Source of the DNA: Hyparrhenia diplandra
Lineage: Eukaryota; Streptophyta; Magnoliopsida; Poales; Poaceae
Assembly (NCBI GenBank): GCA_015847255.1
Contig: JADLZK010007659.1
Coordinates: 22,042 to 86,041, forward strand
Direction of reading: 5' to 3'
DNA length: 64,000 nt
Positions within the stretch are counted from its first letter, which is position 1. Every line of letters begins with the position of its first letter. Below the pieces are notes generated by a model. The model was not told the DNA's origin and did no database searches. It saw only the letters and a list, made by a program, of their open reading frames with translations. The position numbers and the translations under genes are program-made. Below, piece by piece: positions 23,023 through 34,933 of this stretch.

Positions 23023-23560
23023 GGAAAATGGGCTCTTTTTAGTTTTCGCGGATTAGATATGGGCCGACTCGTCGCTGAAAAAGGACTAATGGACCCCAGA
23101 CTCCACCAGAGAGAGCCCAGTTGTTTGTTGGAATTTTCCTTCCTTGTTTGTTTGAGGCTCTGGCCCATTACATCTTTATAAAACACGTTTTATTTGAGTC
23201 TTTTTTTTTTTATTTATCCTTTGGAAAAGGACCACGGGATGTATAAAATCCTTGACACACAGTGTACCAGAGGAAATTAGGTTTTGATTTTTTTATGTTC
23301 GGAAAAAATTATGAATCACTTTAATTTGGTGAAGTATCATATATAATATATTTATCTATTTCACATGTAAACTAATAAATGAAGAAATGTATTAACACAA
23401 ACGGTTGTGCCCACTAATTTGCTCTTTTACATGTAAAATAATTTGCCCACTTAATTTATGGCAACATATTAAATCATAAACATGGTAAACGAAAAAGAAG
23501 TCCATTTCTCTGTTAAATACTATTATTACAATGTTTCTGCAAACGACCTTGTTAAAGCAA
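23023..23560. repeat. Segmental module Y, copy 3 (partial)
   Basis: This copy starts within module Y at the GGGCTCTTTTTAGTTTTCGC stretch and continues through GATATGGGCCGACTCGTCGC, GAGGCTCTGGCCCATTA and GTATAAAATCCTTGA. It lacks the SINE and the MITE of copy 2. Confidence 0.75.
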
Positions 23561-23624
23561 AATATGTACTTGTAAGCATTATTGTATTTTTTTTAGACCA
23601 CGCCGTTGCACCATTATTGTATTT

Positions 23625-24490
23625 TTGCATGCTGAACTGATAGGATAGTAGTACAATACACTGCCTGCAGCACCCCGGCTCTTTTTCAGATGGTCATGGT
23701 CCCGGCCGGTGGTGTGTTGTGTGCAGTGCAGTGCAGGCAGCAAAGATGCGCACTGCCAATGCAATGCGTAAGCATGGTTACCTTTGAATTTGGTCACAAA
23801 ATAATACCATGCGAATTAAAGTGTGGTTCGATCGGTGCGTACGTGTATGTACTATCTCTCCGTCAGTCTGAATGGATTAACTTTTGTATGTGTAAAAAGT
23901 GCTGATATTTATGACACAAAAATAAAAATAGTATATTTAAGATATATTACTTACACTTACTGTATTTTAGATATTAATACACTTATAAATTCTATAAAAA
24001 TTGGTCGAAATTTAAAAAGATGTGTTTGTTATTGAGGATCAGAGACTAATTAATATATAGCAATGAAGAGAAGTATGAAGTGATCACGAAGAGAAAACAA
24101 GGGATGCATGCCATGCATGGAAACGAGAAGGGCGTCAAAAGTAAACGTGATTGAACTCTGAATGATTGAACTCTGAAGGGTACGGTGGGGTGGAAAATGG
24201 TATTTTTGGCCCCGGCCGGCAACGGTCGAGGAGTACTGAAGACATGAGCAGCACTCACCTGATTCTGCTTGTCTGCATGCATGGGTAGTTATTACACACA
24301 CGATTTATGCATGAGCACAAGAAAATTACTATATGCATAAGCACAAGAAAATTACTATTGCGTGTTTATATCTGTATACTACATATATGACCGAACAGAA
24401 CAGACGTCTGAACTCTGAAGAATCGTCGATCGAAGGCTTGCGGAAAGGCCATATGCACTGCAATGTGCAATGGCTGCGTACGTACGTTCT
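23625..24490. repeat. Modules Z and W, copy 3, with a degenerate MITE
   Basis: Module Z copy 3 holds GGCTCTTTTTCAGATGGTC, GCAAAGATGCGCACTGC and GTAAGCATGGTTACCT (about 23630-23850). An AT-rich stretch at about 23855-24030, with TATCTCTCCGTCAGTC at its edge, resembles a worn Stowaway-type MITE. Module W copy 3 lies at about 24395-24485. No gene is supported. Confidence 0.55.
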
Positions 24491-26288
24491 GTGCTCTGTA
24501 TTGTTCGTGCATGCAGATACATAGACCACACATATATACACACACACGTAACGGTAACGCGTATGGACACGTACACAGGTAGCACGGCATCGTCGTCGCG
24601 AGTGAGTGATTGCTGTGCTTTTAGTTTGGGACGTTGGGTGAGCATGCATGACGCGTGCGGCGCGGTGGGGGGGCGGTGAACTCTGAACTCTGAACGTAGC
24701 GTACGGCTGGGGGCAGTGCCATGCCACGGATTCGTAGCGATATGCTGCTGCTGCTGCTGCTGCTGGATCGATCGTACGTCTTGGCATTGCAATGCAATGC
24801 AATTGCCATTGCCATTTTCCTGCTATGGATGCACCGGCCGGCCAGCCTCATCACGCTCATCAGCATATTGATCAGAGAGACTGCATTCGCTGCCCACTCC
24901 ACAAGCAGTGATGCAAGGGTTCCGCTTTCGCGGCCGCCGCAGCTTGCCTGGCCTATTCCCGGAAACCGACCGACCGCCCATTGCCATTGCATGTCACTTT
25001 ACTTTGGCACACACAGTTGCCAGTCGCCACGCCATGCGTGATCGATGCATGGCTTGCTCTCCCTCTCCCTGCTCCGCTGCGGAAGGTAGTGCGGCGCATG
25101 CTCCCTGCGCCTGCCCCTGCCACTGCCGCCATCCAAATAAAGCAGCTGCGTATCACGCAACGTAGCAGCGGCTGCCGGCCGATCTCTACGTCACTTTGAC
25201 CGTCCGGCGCGGACAGAAGCGCCGATAGATGCAATGCATCAACAATACGAAACGGCAATGTTGTAGCTAGTACTACATGCGTTGTTTGTGTTATAAAAGC
25301 CTTTTACTGAATTGCATTGTACAAGTGCTAACAAACTAATTAACACCGCCAGCGCATCAAAACAAAAAATCCTTTTACTGAATTGCATGCTATACCTTGT
25401 GCAGACTATCTTTGTGCTTCGACACGTACACCATGGAGACAGAGCCTGTTGAATGTACGTAGCCAGCCCAAAGAAGGTCCTCATGGTCATGGCGGAATTG
25501 AACCAGCATCCTGTCCTTGACAATTGATATAAGCTAGCGATAACCTCTGCGTGCTCTATAGCTAGGCATCTTCATCAGATGCCGTTTTGGTTGGTTATTC
25601 CGTCCCCGTTGGTTTAACTCGATGCGATCATCGGCGGCACGTAGTCTCTGATGCTAGTGCATGCGTTTCATACCCACCGGCCTGATGCTGTTCTCTGAAC
25701 TCAGCCTGGGGTACCCGCCCTCGTCTGCTTGCAAATGCTACCTCATCGTGAAGGACAGCAAAAGGCAAAGAACGAACGATGCCATGGATCATGCATCATC
25801 GTCGACGTATGTACGTACGTCGTGCTGCATACATATTGCATCGATCACTGGTCTTTCAGCTTTCTACTATTCTACTAGTACGTACTAGCAACCAACTGCA
25901 GCGACAGATTGCACATTTTACTCATCTCAAACACAAGTAGCGTAGCAGTAGAATTAAAACGCCCGATGAAAAGGTAATTAACCAATAGTATGGCAGTTGC
26001 TAGCATTCACTGAGTAGCACAAGAAGAACAAGAAACTGATTAAGGAACTGCCACACACGTAGTACTGCAGATGGCAGGCGTACAGCCGGCCCGTGGTTAA
26101 TTTTAATTATATCTACAGCTCCTGCTCCCCCTACCACTACCACTACTAAAACCCATGGATCAATGCAACTAGTAGATCGACGACACTAGCAATCATGAGG
26201 ACGGTCGCCCGGTCGGCCTCGTCTCGTCTTGCATGCACGCATCAACAACGATGGATGCATCCATCCACGACACAGCCAGACACGCTCA
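24491..26288. other. Gene-free stretch downstream of the glutaredoxin gene
   Basis: Frames here are low-complexity (CTG repeats near 24743-24765, TGCAATGCAATGC words near 24785). They show no recognisable product. A short direct repeat CCTTTTACTGAATTGCAT occurs near 25299 and 25371. The part next to 26289 is probably the glutaredoxin 3' untranslated region. Confidence 0.4.
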
Positions 26289-26786
26289 TCAGAGCCAGAG
26301 CGCGCCGGCCTGCTTGAGGAGCGGGACGAGAGTGCCATTGATATGGCAAGCCATGACCTTCTCGACGCCACCAAGTAGCCTTCCACCGACGAACACGACG
26401 GGGACAGGCGGCTGTCCCGGCGGGAGCAGCTGCGCCAGCGCCGCCTGGATCTCCCTCCCTCCACCTCCGGCTCCTCCGGCTCCTTCCATCAGCTGGTCGA
26501 GCTCGTAGACGGTGGGGCCGACGCCGAGGCCGAGGAGGAGGCGCTTGACGACGTGGCACATGCAGCAGCCGCTGGAACTGAACACCACCACCGCGTTCCC
26601 GCTCGCCATCCGCGCCACGCGCTCGTACACCGCCAGGGATGAGGGGGACGGTAGTGGCGAGGTGTGGTGGGAGTGGGGGTGTGGCGTGCCGGACACCAGC
26701 ATGGACATGGCGTCGGCGTCGGAGGAGGCGTCGGATGGCACGATGGCGCCGGAGTCCGCCGCCTGCTGGACCTCCATACGAAGCAT
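26289..26786 (-). CDS. CC-type (ROXY-class) glutaredoxin
   Basis: CC-type glutaredoxins are land-plant thiol proteins. Known members bind TGA bZIP factors in the nucleus and act in floral and anther development and stress responses (Arabidopsis ROXY1/2, maize MSCA1). The gene is intact, 165 codons without intron. The active site CCMC is at residues 74-77 inside VVVFSSSGCCMCHVVKRLL. The glutathione-binding region VPVVFVGGRLLGG is at about 128-140, and the protein ends ALWL (162-165), the C-terminal motif needed for TGA interaction in ROXY1. A variable serine/histidine-rich N-terminus (about 1-50) precedes the fold. The start is the first ATG at 26786; a second in-frame ATG three codons later is equally possible. 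Biased GC-rich codon use is normal for grass ROXY genes. The biological target cannot be told from sequence. Confidence 0.95.
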   Translation of the reverse strand: MLRMEVQQAADSGAIVPSDASSDADAMSMLVSGTPHPHSHHTSPLPSPSSLAVYERVARMASGNAVVVFSSSGCCMCHVVKRLLLGLGVGPTVYELDQLMEGAGGAGGGGREIQAALAQLLPPGQPPVPVVFVGGRLLGGVEKVMACHINGTLVPLLKQAGALWL

Positions 26787-26958
26787 GTTGTTGAGGATTG
26801 GGATGGTGGTGGTGGTGGTGTCTTGGTCGTGGACTGTGTTGGTTTGTGAGGTAGTGTGGATCGGAGTGATGGAATGTTCCGGCGAGTTGTTGAGACGGCA
26901 AAGGGAAGGGCAATAGGGAAGGAGTTGATGAGGAAGACGGGGGTGGTGGTGTGTGAGG

Positions 26959-26965
26959 TTTTATA
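26959..26965 (-). promoter_or_regulatory. TATA box of the glutaredoxin gene
   Basis: TATAAAA on the minus strand lies 172 bp upstream of the ATG, in the context GCCTATAAAACCTC. The implied leader of roughly 140 nt contains GGTGGTGGTGG/CCACCACC repeats near 26806-26820. Confidence 0.6.
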
Positions 26966-26969
26966 GGCC

Positions 26970-28577
26970 GGCACCGGAATGGGTGGGATCGGGGGATAGG
27001 ATGGTCTTGGTTGGTTAGATGCTCTGATCTGGTTCTTGTGTGGAGAGGAACGAGATGCTTGCCGTCGTGACTCGTGAGTACCACCAGCACCAGGACGTCG
27101 AGCGAGCACTAGTACTGCTAGTGATCTCGTACTAGTAGGACCGGACTGGAATGGAGAGGAGAGAGGTGTGTGTTGTGTTGTGTTGGTGCATGGTGGCCTG
27201 CAAGCAGCTAGGTGCAGGTGAGGCGTGGTCGATCGCTGGTTGGGGGATCGGAAAGCAACCGAGTCAAAGCTAGGCGCGCGCGACATGGATCGCTTTTTGC
27301 AGAGGCTGTGTCCCGCGGCCGGCCGGACGGGGGCTCAAGGCTCTCTCTCTCAACCGGCAGCGGCACCCCCGCATCCGCAACGAACAAGCATGGCCCGGCC
27401 GGCCGGCAGCTCTCTGCGCACAGCCATGGCAGTACCACCACCATGCCACGACGACGGACGGAGGTCTCGTTAAAGTGACTGTTGCAAAGGTGCTTTTTCG
27501 CGTGGCAGCTGGGTGAGTACCAGGCATGCATGCACTGAGTGAGAGATCGAGAAAGGAAACGAAAGGCCGGCGGGCAACAGTGGCGCTGGCGTTGGCGTTT
27601 GTTGCCATATGCAATGCAATGGGCAATGGTTTGAGTATCTACTACTACTCTACGTTTTTTTACGTTTACCACAACCAGAACCAGCGGACCGCCCGCCCAG
27701 CCGTTGTTGTTGCATCCATGGACTCGATCGGTGATGAAGCAAACAAGCGAAGGTAGCTAGTACGATTACTACTCGTACTGGAGGCATGCATGATATGCTA
27801 ACCAGTACTTCGTTTGATAGTAGTAGGAGAAGAGTACGTATGTGAGATGATGGATCCTCGTCTGGGCCTATCAGATGGGGTAACTGAATACTAGTACTCT
27901 GGTAGTATAACGTGATGTCCATCATCATGCATGCATGATAGTAGGTGTGGGTGGGGGAACGTGCCGTCGCCGGCCGGCCCGGCCAGAATGATGGTGTGGG
28001 AATCAGATGAGGCGCAGCAACGGCGGCCCGACAGGGGAGCCGACAGCGCCACGTCCGGCGCCTTCGTCAGCCGCCACGCCAGGCGCCCAGGCCCTTTGAC
28101 CCACCGGGGCCCCACCAGCAGCCCTCGATCCTCCCACCCAGCTCCATCAGCACCCAGATTCCAAACCGTGACGGTGTACTGTACGTATTCCTTCCGTGGT
28201 GATTGTGTGATTGCGTCCTCCGTTCAACGTGATTCCTGGCCGGCCACACCACAACACAGAGACACGGCACGTCACGTAACTTGCCTAACCGTTGCCGCTC
28301 TTGCATCCACGCAACGGACGGACGGATGACACCAGCTGCGAGTATGTTTGCATTGAGTATGTTTCTGCTTTAATTTTCTGACCCCGCCTTGTGCAGTTGT
28401 TCTGCTGGCCTGCTTGGCAACTTGAACAGATGAGAGAACGAGACGACCCTAACCTAGGTCTTCCGTACTACTTGTTATACAGAGTAGTACTGAATAGCCT
28501 TGTACGTGGCCTACCTGAGTTGGTACAAATTACAACAGATCACATAGATCCTATTTGCACATACTGTACACAAGGAG
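26970..28577. other. Glutaredoxin upstream region, no gene
   Basis: Frames here are GC-driven and unsupported. The region has several GCCGGCCGG-type palindromes (about 27318, 27397, 27970) and CATGCATG words, which may be regulatory for the glutaredoxin but are not specific enough to call. Confidence 0.4.
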
Positions 28578-28579
28578 TA

Positions 28580-28740
28580 CTCCCTCTGTCCCGCATTAGT
28601 CGTCGTTCTGGCACTTCTTTCAACTGTCTACGTTCGCAGCATAGTACAATGTATCTGGACACTATAGCATAGCAGGTGCATTCAATTGTCACTGCACTTG
28701 ATAGCAAGCTAAAACGACTGCTAAAGCGGGACGGAGGGAG
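28580..28740. mobile_element. Stowaway-type MITE, 161 bp
   Basis: The terminal inverted repeats CTCCCTCTGTCCCGC and GCGGGACGGAGGGAG are near perfect. TA borders lie at 28578-28579 and 28741-28742. It has no coding capacity. Confidence 0.92.
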
Positions 28741-28742
28741 TA

Positions 28743-31024
28743 GTAATTACCAAGCCCAAGACAAAACATCTTGGCCACTATACATGTAGTGTGACAATGG
28801 CCATATATGCATGTCCACCCCCGCTTTTCTCGTGTACGTCTGCCTCTCTGCACACTCTACTCCGATCCTGTCCTGGGTGCGGCCCCTGCAGTCTCTCCGT
28901 CCGGCCGTACGTACGTGACGACGCGTCGTCTATCGTGTCTGCCAGACGTACGTACGTACGTACTACATGCGGTCGTCGACCCTGATTTTTTGTTCAAAAA
29001 CTCTCCAAATTAATGTTTGGCAGGACAAGTATTTGGATGAGGTCCACTGTCGTTTAATTTGGAGCTGAAAACAAGAGCAAGACGACGTCGTTTATTATAT
29101 ATTGTATGTACCCTAGGTACTATAGCCGTACCGTATATACTGTGTACCAAGCGGCGCAGTACAGTACTTCCATAGACAGGAGTACTCTCTCTCTCTCTCG
29201 TCAAATAGGACCAGTATGTACAGTGCTCAAGTCTCTCTGCACCGGCCGGGCGCCTTTTCCTTCTCTTCAGTTATTGCTACCTTTGCTACACGCGCAACAA
29301 GCGAGCACCTGACAGACGATACAGAAACCCCTTCTCCTTGTCCTTGTCCGGGTCGGATCGGATGGACCGACGAAAGCACGACATCTCCCTCGCTCGCCTC
29401 CGTCGCCGTCGCCGGCGCCGCGCCGACGATGCCGATGGATTCATATGCCGCGCTGCCACACGTACGTACCCTACCTATATATCAGCTACTACTACTGCGA
29501 TTCCCTAAAAAAAAAAGCTACTACTACTACGCACAGTGCCTCTTTGACGCCATCCGCTTGTACGCTAGTAGCTTGTTGCAAGGAACTACGTAGCTAATAA
29601 AGTGCCCTTTTCACGCACTCACGCCGCGAGTACAGTACACATACTCCTACTACATGCCAACTCTTGGTATTCAGTACGTAAAAGCTACTGTCTCCATCTC
29701 TCCGGCCATCAGCTTACGACTATGGCTCTGTTTGGGTTTGGGACCGTGTTCGCGTTGCTTATGAGCCGTTCCGATCGAGAACCGATGGAAGCAGTGGTGT
29801 CCTCGAGCAGGAGTAGCTTTGTAGCAGTGTTTGGCCAGTGTCGACCAGGCCGTCCATGCATGCAACAAGCTGCAGCTACACTACGCAACACAAACGTTAC
29901 TGTACATTACACTACAGGCGGCGTAGGCACGGCCGGGCCCCGGCCCCCCTGCGCTTTGGTTTCTTTTTGTTTTTGGCTCCAACACGCTTGGTCGCTTCCC
30001 CTTGGCTGCAAGCTTCACCGTCCCTCGCTTTGACCTTCACTGCTGCTGCGTGCAGCGTGCTGCCGGTGCGGTGCCCGTCGTCGTGCGTGCGTGCATGCAT
30101 TTGCATGTGGATTCACGCACGCATGCGTAGTACTGTAGCTCTACTGTACACTCCATCTGTCAACGTCAGCTACTACCATGCAGGCTACGGAGTGCTAGCT
30201 AGGTCAACAGCAAGAAGCAAACATGGACTGCACAGTGTATACCCTAGTGCTGGCTACATGTCCCATGCATGAGGCACAGTGCTATTCATTGCACTGACGT
30301 CGTCTCCGCGTGCGTACGTCTACCAAAAGCAAAAGCTTTACACCGGGCAGCTTTCAGAGCATTGGGGGGGAAAAACTTCACTTATTTATTTAGAGAGCGA
30401 GCAATCTAAACTGAACCAGTGAAAACTGGAAATGCGGCACAATCGTATTCAAATTACTACGCCTTATTTATTAGGATATGTCATTGGCCAATTAATATTA
30501 TTTCCGAATCAATGGCCTTCAGAAATAAATCTAAAAAAACACACATAGTAGTACTTTGTGACCGGAGTGAGTGTAGTCGTTGTTGTTGCCATGTTGGACA
30601 CAAGTCCGGAAGCAATAGTGGTCGCCAACATGCTCGACTATTATATGATGTACATGCACGTACGGCCTTGGTCCATGATCAGCAACTAGCACCTGAGTTC
30701 TCCACTTTTTAGTTCGTGCATCCCAAAGCCTGCTGCTTCGACATGCATGTCCACGCAGCCACTGGACCCGTTCCGGCAGGAGCCGGTGCAGTCCACTTGC
30801 ATTGGGCACTCGCTCGGCCGGTGTTTTGCAGATATATGGATCGTGCACGTCGGCTGGCATTGTTGCATGCATGCAGCAACGGCAAGTTTGCCACAAAAAG
30901 CTAGGGTTAGTCCACTTGACATGCTTGCGGTCGCTCTCGGTCGGTGCTGGAAAGTCGCTTTAGTTTGCTTAATCGCCTCATGCATGCAAACATGCTCATG
31001 CATGTCTTGGTCCACGTACGTACT
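28743..31024. other. Gene-free stretch rich in short palindromes
   Basis: Repeated GTACGTAC, CATGCATG and TACTACTAC words dominate, with a CT run near 29186-29198 and an AAAAAAAAAA tract near 29507. No frame carries a recognisable domain. Confidence 0.4.
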
Positions 31025-31026
31025 TA

Positions 31027-31284
31027 CTCCCTCTGTCCCTTATTAGATGTCGTTTTGGGGTGCGTCTTGGCCAAACTTTCTCAACTTTTGATTAGGTTTG
31101 TAGAAAATACGTGCAACATTTATATCTCCAGATAAATTTATTAAAAAACTAGACTTAAAGATCTTTTCAATGATACTAATTACTTAGCATAAATATTTAT
31201 ATATTTTAATATATAATTGCCGGCAGTTTGAAAACGTTGACTTTCGGGGAAGCGAGAATGACATCTATTTAGGGACGGAGGGAG
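31027..31284. mobile_element. Stowaway-type MITE, 258 bp
   Basis: Ends CTCCCTCTGTCCCTTATTAG and the inverted TATTTAGGGACGGAGGGAG; TA borders at 31025-31026 and 31285-31286. The interior is AT-rich without coding potential. The same family occurs at 34281-34522 and 34595-34805 (shared GAAAATAxGTGxAACATTT and ACAAATAAATTTxATAAAAAA). Confidence 0.92.
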
Positions 31285-31286
31285 TA

Positions 31287-33059
31287 CGTGCATGCATGCA
31301 ACCACCATGTCATGTCCTCGATCGTACGTGCTTATTATGGAATGGATAGGATAATAGGCTAGGCCATTTTTATATTAAGGCCTCGCTTGACAAAAGGTAC
31401 CCACCCACCGTTCTCTGTTCATGCGATTGTGATGCGGAGAGACAGAGAACAATGCAAGGTAGCATATAGATTGTGCATAACTATTTAATTAATGACTGTA
31501 CTATAATGTAATAAGGTTTCAAGATTTTACTAATTAAATTTGTATTACAAGAGAGTAGGTAGCATGGTAACTTAGTCTGACATACACGGTCGAACTTTGA
31601 AAAGGTTTATCACGGACGTTATGTGTTGTCGAAATACCTCTCCACATAACTATATACAATCAGTACAACTACAATAATCCATATATTATTATACTACTAG
31701 TTAGTTGGCCGTCGTACAGAAAGCACATTGATGTTTGATTAAAGTTGGTTAGCAGCATGCGGTGGTACGTGATCAAAGTGGTCACCATGCATGCAAAAAG
31801 CACGCACTTACGTACATGCATGCAAAGTAAGCCTGCATCGCAGAGACCAAACACAATATGCATGGGGGCATAAGTGGTGTCCCCTCCGATCCCCTAGCAG
31901 TGTGTGAAGACGATCGACGATGGACACAATCAGATATGCTTCCTTCTAGTATACTACTAGCTCATAGTCCTAGTCGTGATAGAGTCCTTTTAGTTGCCCA
32001 ACCATGGTGTCGCACGATCTTGTGGCACCATCATTGCCCTTTCGCCGTGCCCCAAATGTCTAGAACATGCTAAAAGCTAGTGTGGTCGAGCCTCGTCAGG
32101 TGCTTTGCATGCATGCTCAGATGCGATGCTCTCGCGTGCATGGCCGATCGAGCTACTGGCTACTCCTAGTATGCTGGTCGACTGAGGACGGCGCCCTATG
32201 ATGTGATGCATCCTTGCATATTTTAGGAGCACCATGCAGCAAATATTGTGCTGGGCAAAGTTGTTTTTTTTTTGGGTTATGTGACCATGCTTTGCATGTC
32301 CCCTTCTTTTGGCCCCCCTGATCGGATCAAGTTCTCGACCAATCTCTAAAGCTATAGCCATGGATGCAGGCAACCACTAGTAGGAGTATATATATACTAC
32401 AGCTAGTTGCTGTATTAAGCTGCTAACAACTCCATAAAAACAATGATAGCAAAGTTACTTTATCACTTATCACTTCATCAACCAATTTATTTACTGTCTT
32501 GGACTAGTAGTAGTAGTACGTGAACGTGACTAGCATATCATTTCAAGAAACAAGTTGCCAATATTTTAGAGGCTATAATACAGTACTTACGTTGTACGTA
32601 CGTATAAAGCAGATCAGCAGTCAAAAGTACATTTTGGAGCGAGTATGGTAACAGTAAGTGCAGTGTACTCTACGTGCCAGGCGTAGTGGACATACGTGCG
32701 TGTAGTTTAACTGAAGAAGCATCTGGTTGTACTCCTACTACTGTATACACTGTGCATTGTGGCATGCATGGAGCCTGGATGTGTCCTGCACGCTTGTCCG
32801 GGCAGACCCTGGAGCCAGATTTGGTTAAAGCCTATACTACATGCATGCATGCATGCATGCAGCCTCGTCAGTTTACGTGCACGCGCGATACCCTACCAAT
32901 GCAAAGCCTTCACTCTTCACTTCACATGCATATGCATGCGTGCGCGCATTCTCGCTTTTTGTTTTGGCTCCTTCCCTTCGTTTCTTTTGTAGTAACGTTG
33001 TTTGGATCCACAAACTTTACGATTTCCCATCACATCAATTTTTTTTGCCTCATACATGG
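31287..33059. other. Gene-free stretch with long CATG repeats
   Basis: No supported gene. A run of CATG repeats about 20 bp long lies near 32841-32861, and scattered TGCATGCA words occur throughout. The frames near 32674-33081 are products of these repeats. Confidence 0.4.
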
Positions 33060-33240
33060 AGCATCAAATGTAGGTAAATGAAATAACTAATTACACGGTT
33101 TGGATGTACTTTGCGAGACGAATCTTTTAAGCCTAGTTAGCTCATGATAGAACAATAATTACCACAAACAAACGAAAAGTGCTACAGTGCCAAATTTGAG
33201 CTACAATGCCAAATTTCAAAGTGAATCAAACATAACCTTA
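33060..33240. mobile_element. Fragment of a common grass DNA-transposon repeat
   Basis: The phrases AACTAATTACACGGTTTGGA, TTTGCGAGACGAATCTTTTA and AGTGCTACAGTGCCAAATT belong to a repeat that I recognise as widespread in grasses. Termini and target duplication are not visible. Confidence 0.4.
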
Positions 33241-33320
33241 GTTATTTAGGGACCGATGGAGTACTGTAGTAGTTTAGTTGAATTTACCATAGCCTACCAA
33301 TTTTTCGTTTGATAATTTCT

Positions 33321-34262
33321 CACTACTACAGAATGGAACTTTGGTGGCGGGCAAAAAAAAATTTTCCGTGGCGGTTTTTGAGTCCGCCACGAATGAAGGG
33401 TCACGGAAAATGAAATATTTTACGTGGCGGTCCTAAATGCCCGCCACGGTAAATCATAATAAAAAACAAAAAAATAAAGAAAAAACCGGATCCAGCCCAA
33501 ATGGGCGAGATTCGGTCACGCCGTCGCACCCCGCTAGGGTTCCAAAGACCGCCGGGCTCGCAGCGCCGCCGATTCGGGCGCGCCGCGCCGCCGCCGGTGG
33601 CCGCCCGCCGGCGAATCCGTCGGCGGGAGCGCCGCCGCCGCCGATCCCGCCGCCCGGCCGGCCCTGGACGACGGATCCAATGGGCGCCGGAAAGCCGCTT
33701 CGCCGCTGATCCCGCCACTGCCGCCGCCGCCGCCGGATTCAGCCCGCGGCGGGCTGACGACGACCCCAGCGCGATGGAACAGTCCCTCTGGGATCCCGCC
33801 GGACGTAGGTGGAGGATGGATCCCGCGCGCCGGAGCCCGCCGCCGCCGCTCCGTGAGGCCATGAGCCGCCCTTGGGAGTGGAAGAGAGAAAGGGGAGGAG
33901 TTGCGTGCAGGTGGAGGGAGGGCCGCCGGGGAGGGGAGGGGAGGTGCGCGGTGGAGGGGAGGGGGGGGCCGAGGAGGGGAGCCGGGATCGGGGAGTCCGG
34001 GATCGGGAGAGTTCGAGAGGAGGGGAGGGGAGGGGTGTGCGAACAGAGAGAGTTTGGAGGTGAGTTAGAAACCCTAGACCCCGGTATATATATGAAGTGC
34101 TTGAAATGGGCCCGTTGGGCTAGCGGGTTGGGCCCGATTTTTCCGTGACGGGCCGCTTATAAAAAACCGCCACGGTTATCGATTTACCGCGGGCGGTTTC
34201 TCAAATGCCCGCCACGGAAAATAAAATCTGAACACCACGCAAAATCAATCCTCGTAGTAGTG
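33321..34262. mobile_element. Non-autonomous CACTA element, 942 bp
   Basis: The left end CACTACTACAGAA and right end CGTAGTAGTG form inverted CACTACTAC termini typical of En/Spm-like elements. Subterminal arrays of GTGGCGG and its complement CCGCCAC (33343-33450 and 34140-34220) in both orientations fit transposase-binding repeats. The interior 33500-34070 is very GC-rich and could hold a captured gene fragment, but its frames match nothing I recognise. The flanking 3-mers (TCT, TAC) do not match, so the target duplication is not preserved. Confidence 0.75.
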
Positions 34263-34280
34263 TACATTTCTTTTTAAATA

Positions 34281-34522
34281 CTCCCTCTACCCTTTAAAGA
34301 GGTGTCATTGTTGGTGTGAGTGCAACAAGTTTGACTCTATTTCATGAAAATACGTGTAACATTCTATCTACAAATAAATTTGATAAAAAAAAACTTGATA
34401 AAAACTTGATTCAATTATCTATCTAATGATAATAATTGTGTACCATAAATACAATGTAATATATATTTACCAAAAGTTATTTCTTGAAGCATAAGCGATA
34501 GTTATTTAGGGACCTGAGGGAG
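34281..34522. mobile_element. Stowaway-type MITE
   Basis: Ends CTCCCTCTACCCTTTAAAG and inverted TTAGGGACCTGAGGGAG, TA at 34279-34280 and 34523-34524. The right end and its flank (about 34500-34580) are also found at 33235-33320, on the other side of the CACTA element. That segment was probably duplicated before the insertions. Confidence 0.82.
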
Positions 34523-34594
34523 TATTATAGTAGTTTAGTTGAATTTACCAAAGCCTACCAAATTGTACTTTGACAATTGCTATTTTTTTAAATA

Positions 34595-34805
34595 CTCCCT
34601 CTTCCCTTTAAAGTGGTGTCGTGGATTGGTGTGCGTGCCACAAGTTTGACTCTATTTCTAGAAAATAGGTGTAACATTTTTATCTACAAATAAATTTGAT
34701 AAAAAAACTAGATTCAAAGATCTTTGCAATGATAATAATTGTATAAATATTACTCATATTTATTTTTTGAAAGCGCAAGCGACACTCTTTAAGGGACGTA
34801 GGGAG
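34595..34805. mobile_element. Stowaway-type MITE
   Basis: Ends CTCCCTCTTCCCTTTAAAG and inverted CTTTAAGGGACGTAGGGAG, TA at 34593-34594 and 34806-34807. It belongs to the same subfamily as the element at 34281-34522. Confidence 0.85.
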
Positions 34806-34933
34806 TAGTTACAAATTGTTGTATAAAAGACACGTGAAATAAAAACATGAGCAAAATTCATCAACGGTTACTAAACTTTTGTGGTAGTGCCATTTAGAGG
34901 TCCCTAACTCTCGAATCTTCATTTATGGGTTTC

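Noticed and set aside
26242..27286. Long minus-strand frames of 265 and 282 codons over the glutaredoxin
   Set aside because: They are out-of-frame shadows of the glutaredoxin exon and its GC-rich leader; the 165-codon frame carries the CCMC motif.
29216..30272. Frames of 125-144 codons
   Set aside because: Translations are rich in residues from GTACGTAC and CATG words, with no domain or splice support.
32829..32870. CRISPR-like or satellite array
   Set aside because: It is a simple CATG repeat without spacers; the genome is eukaryotic.
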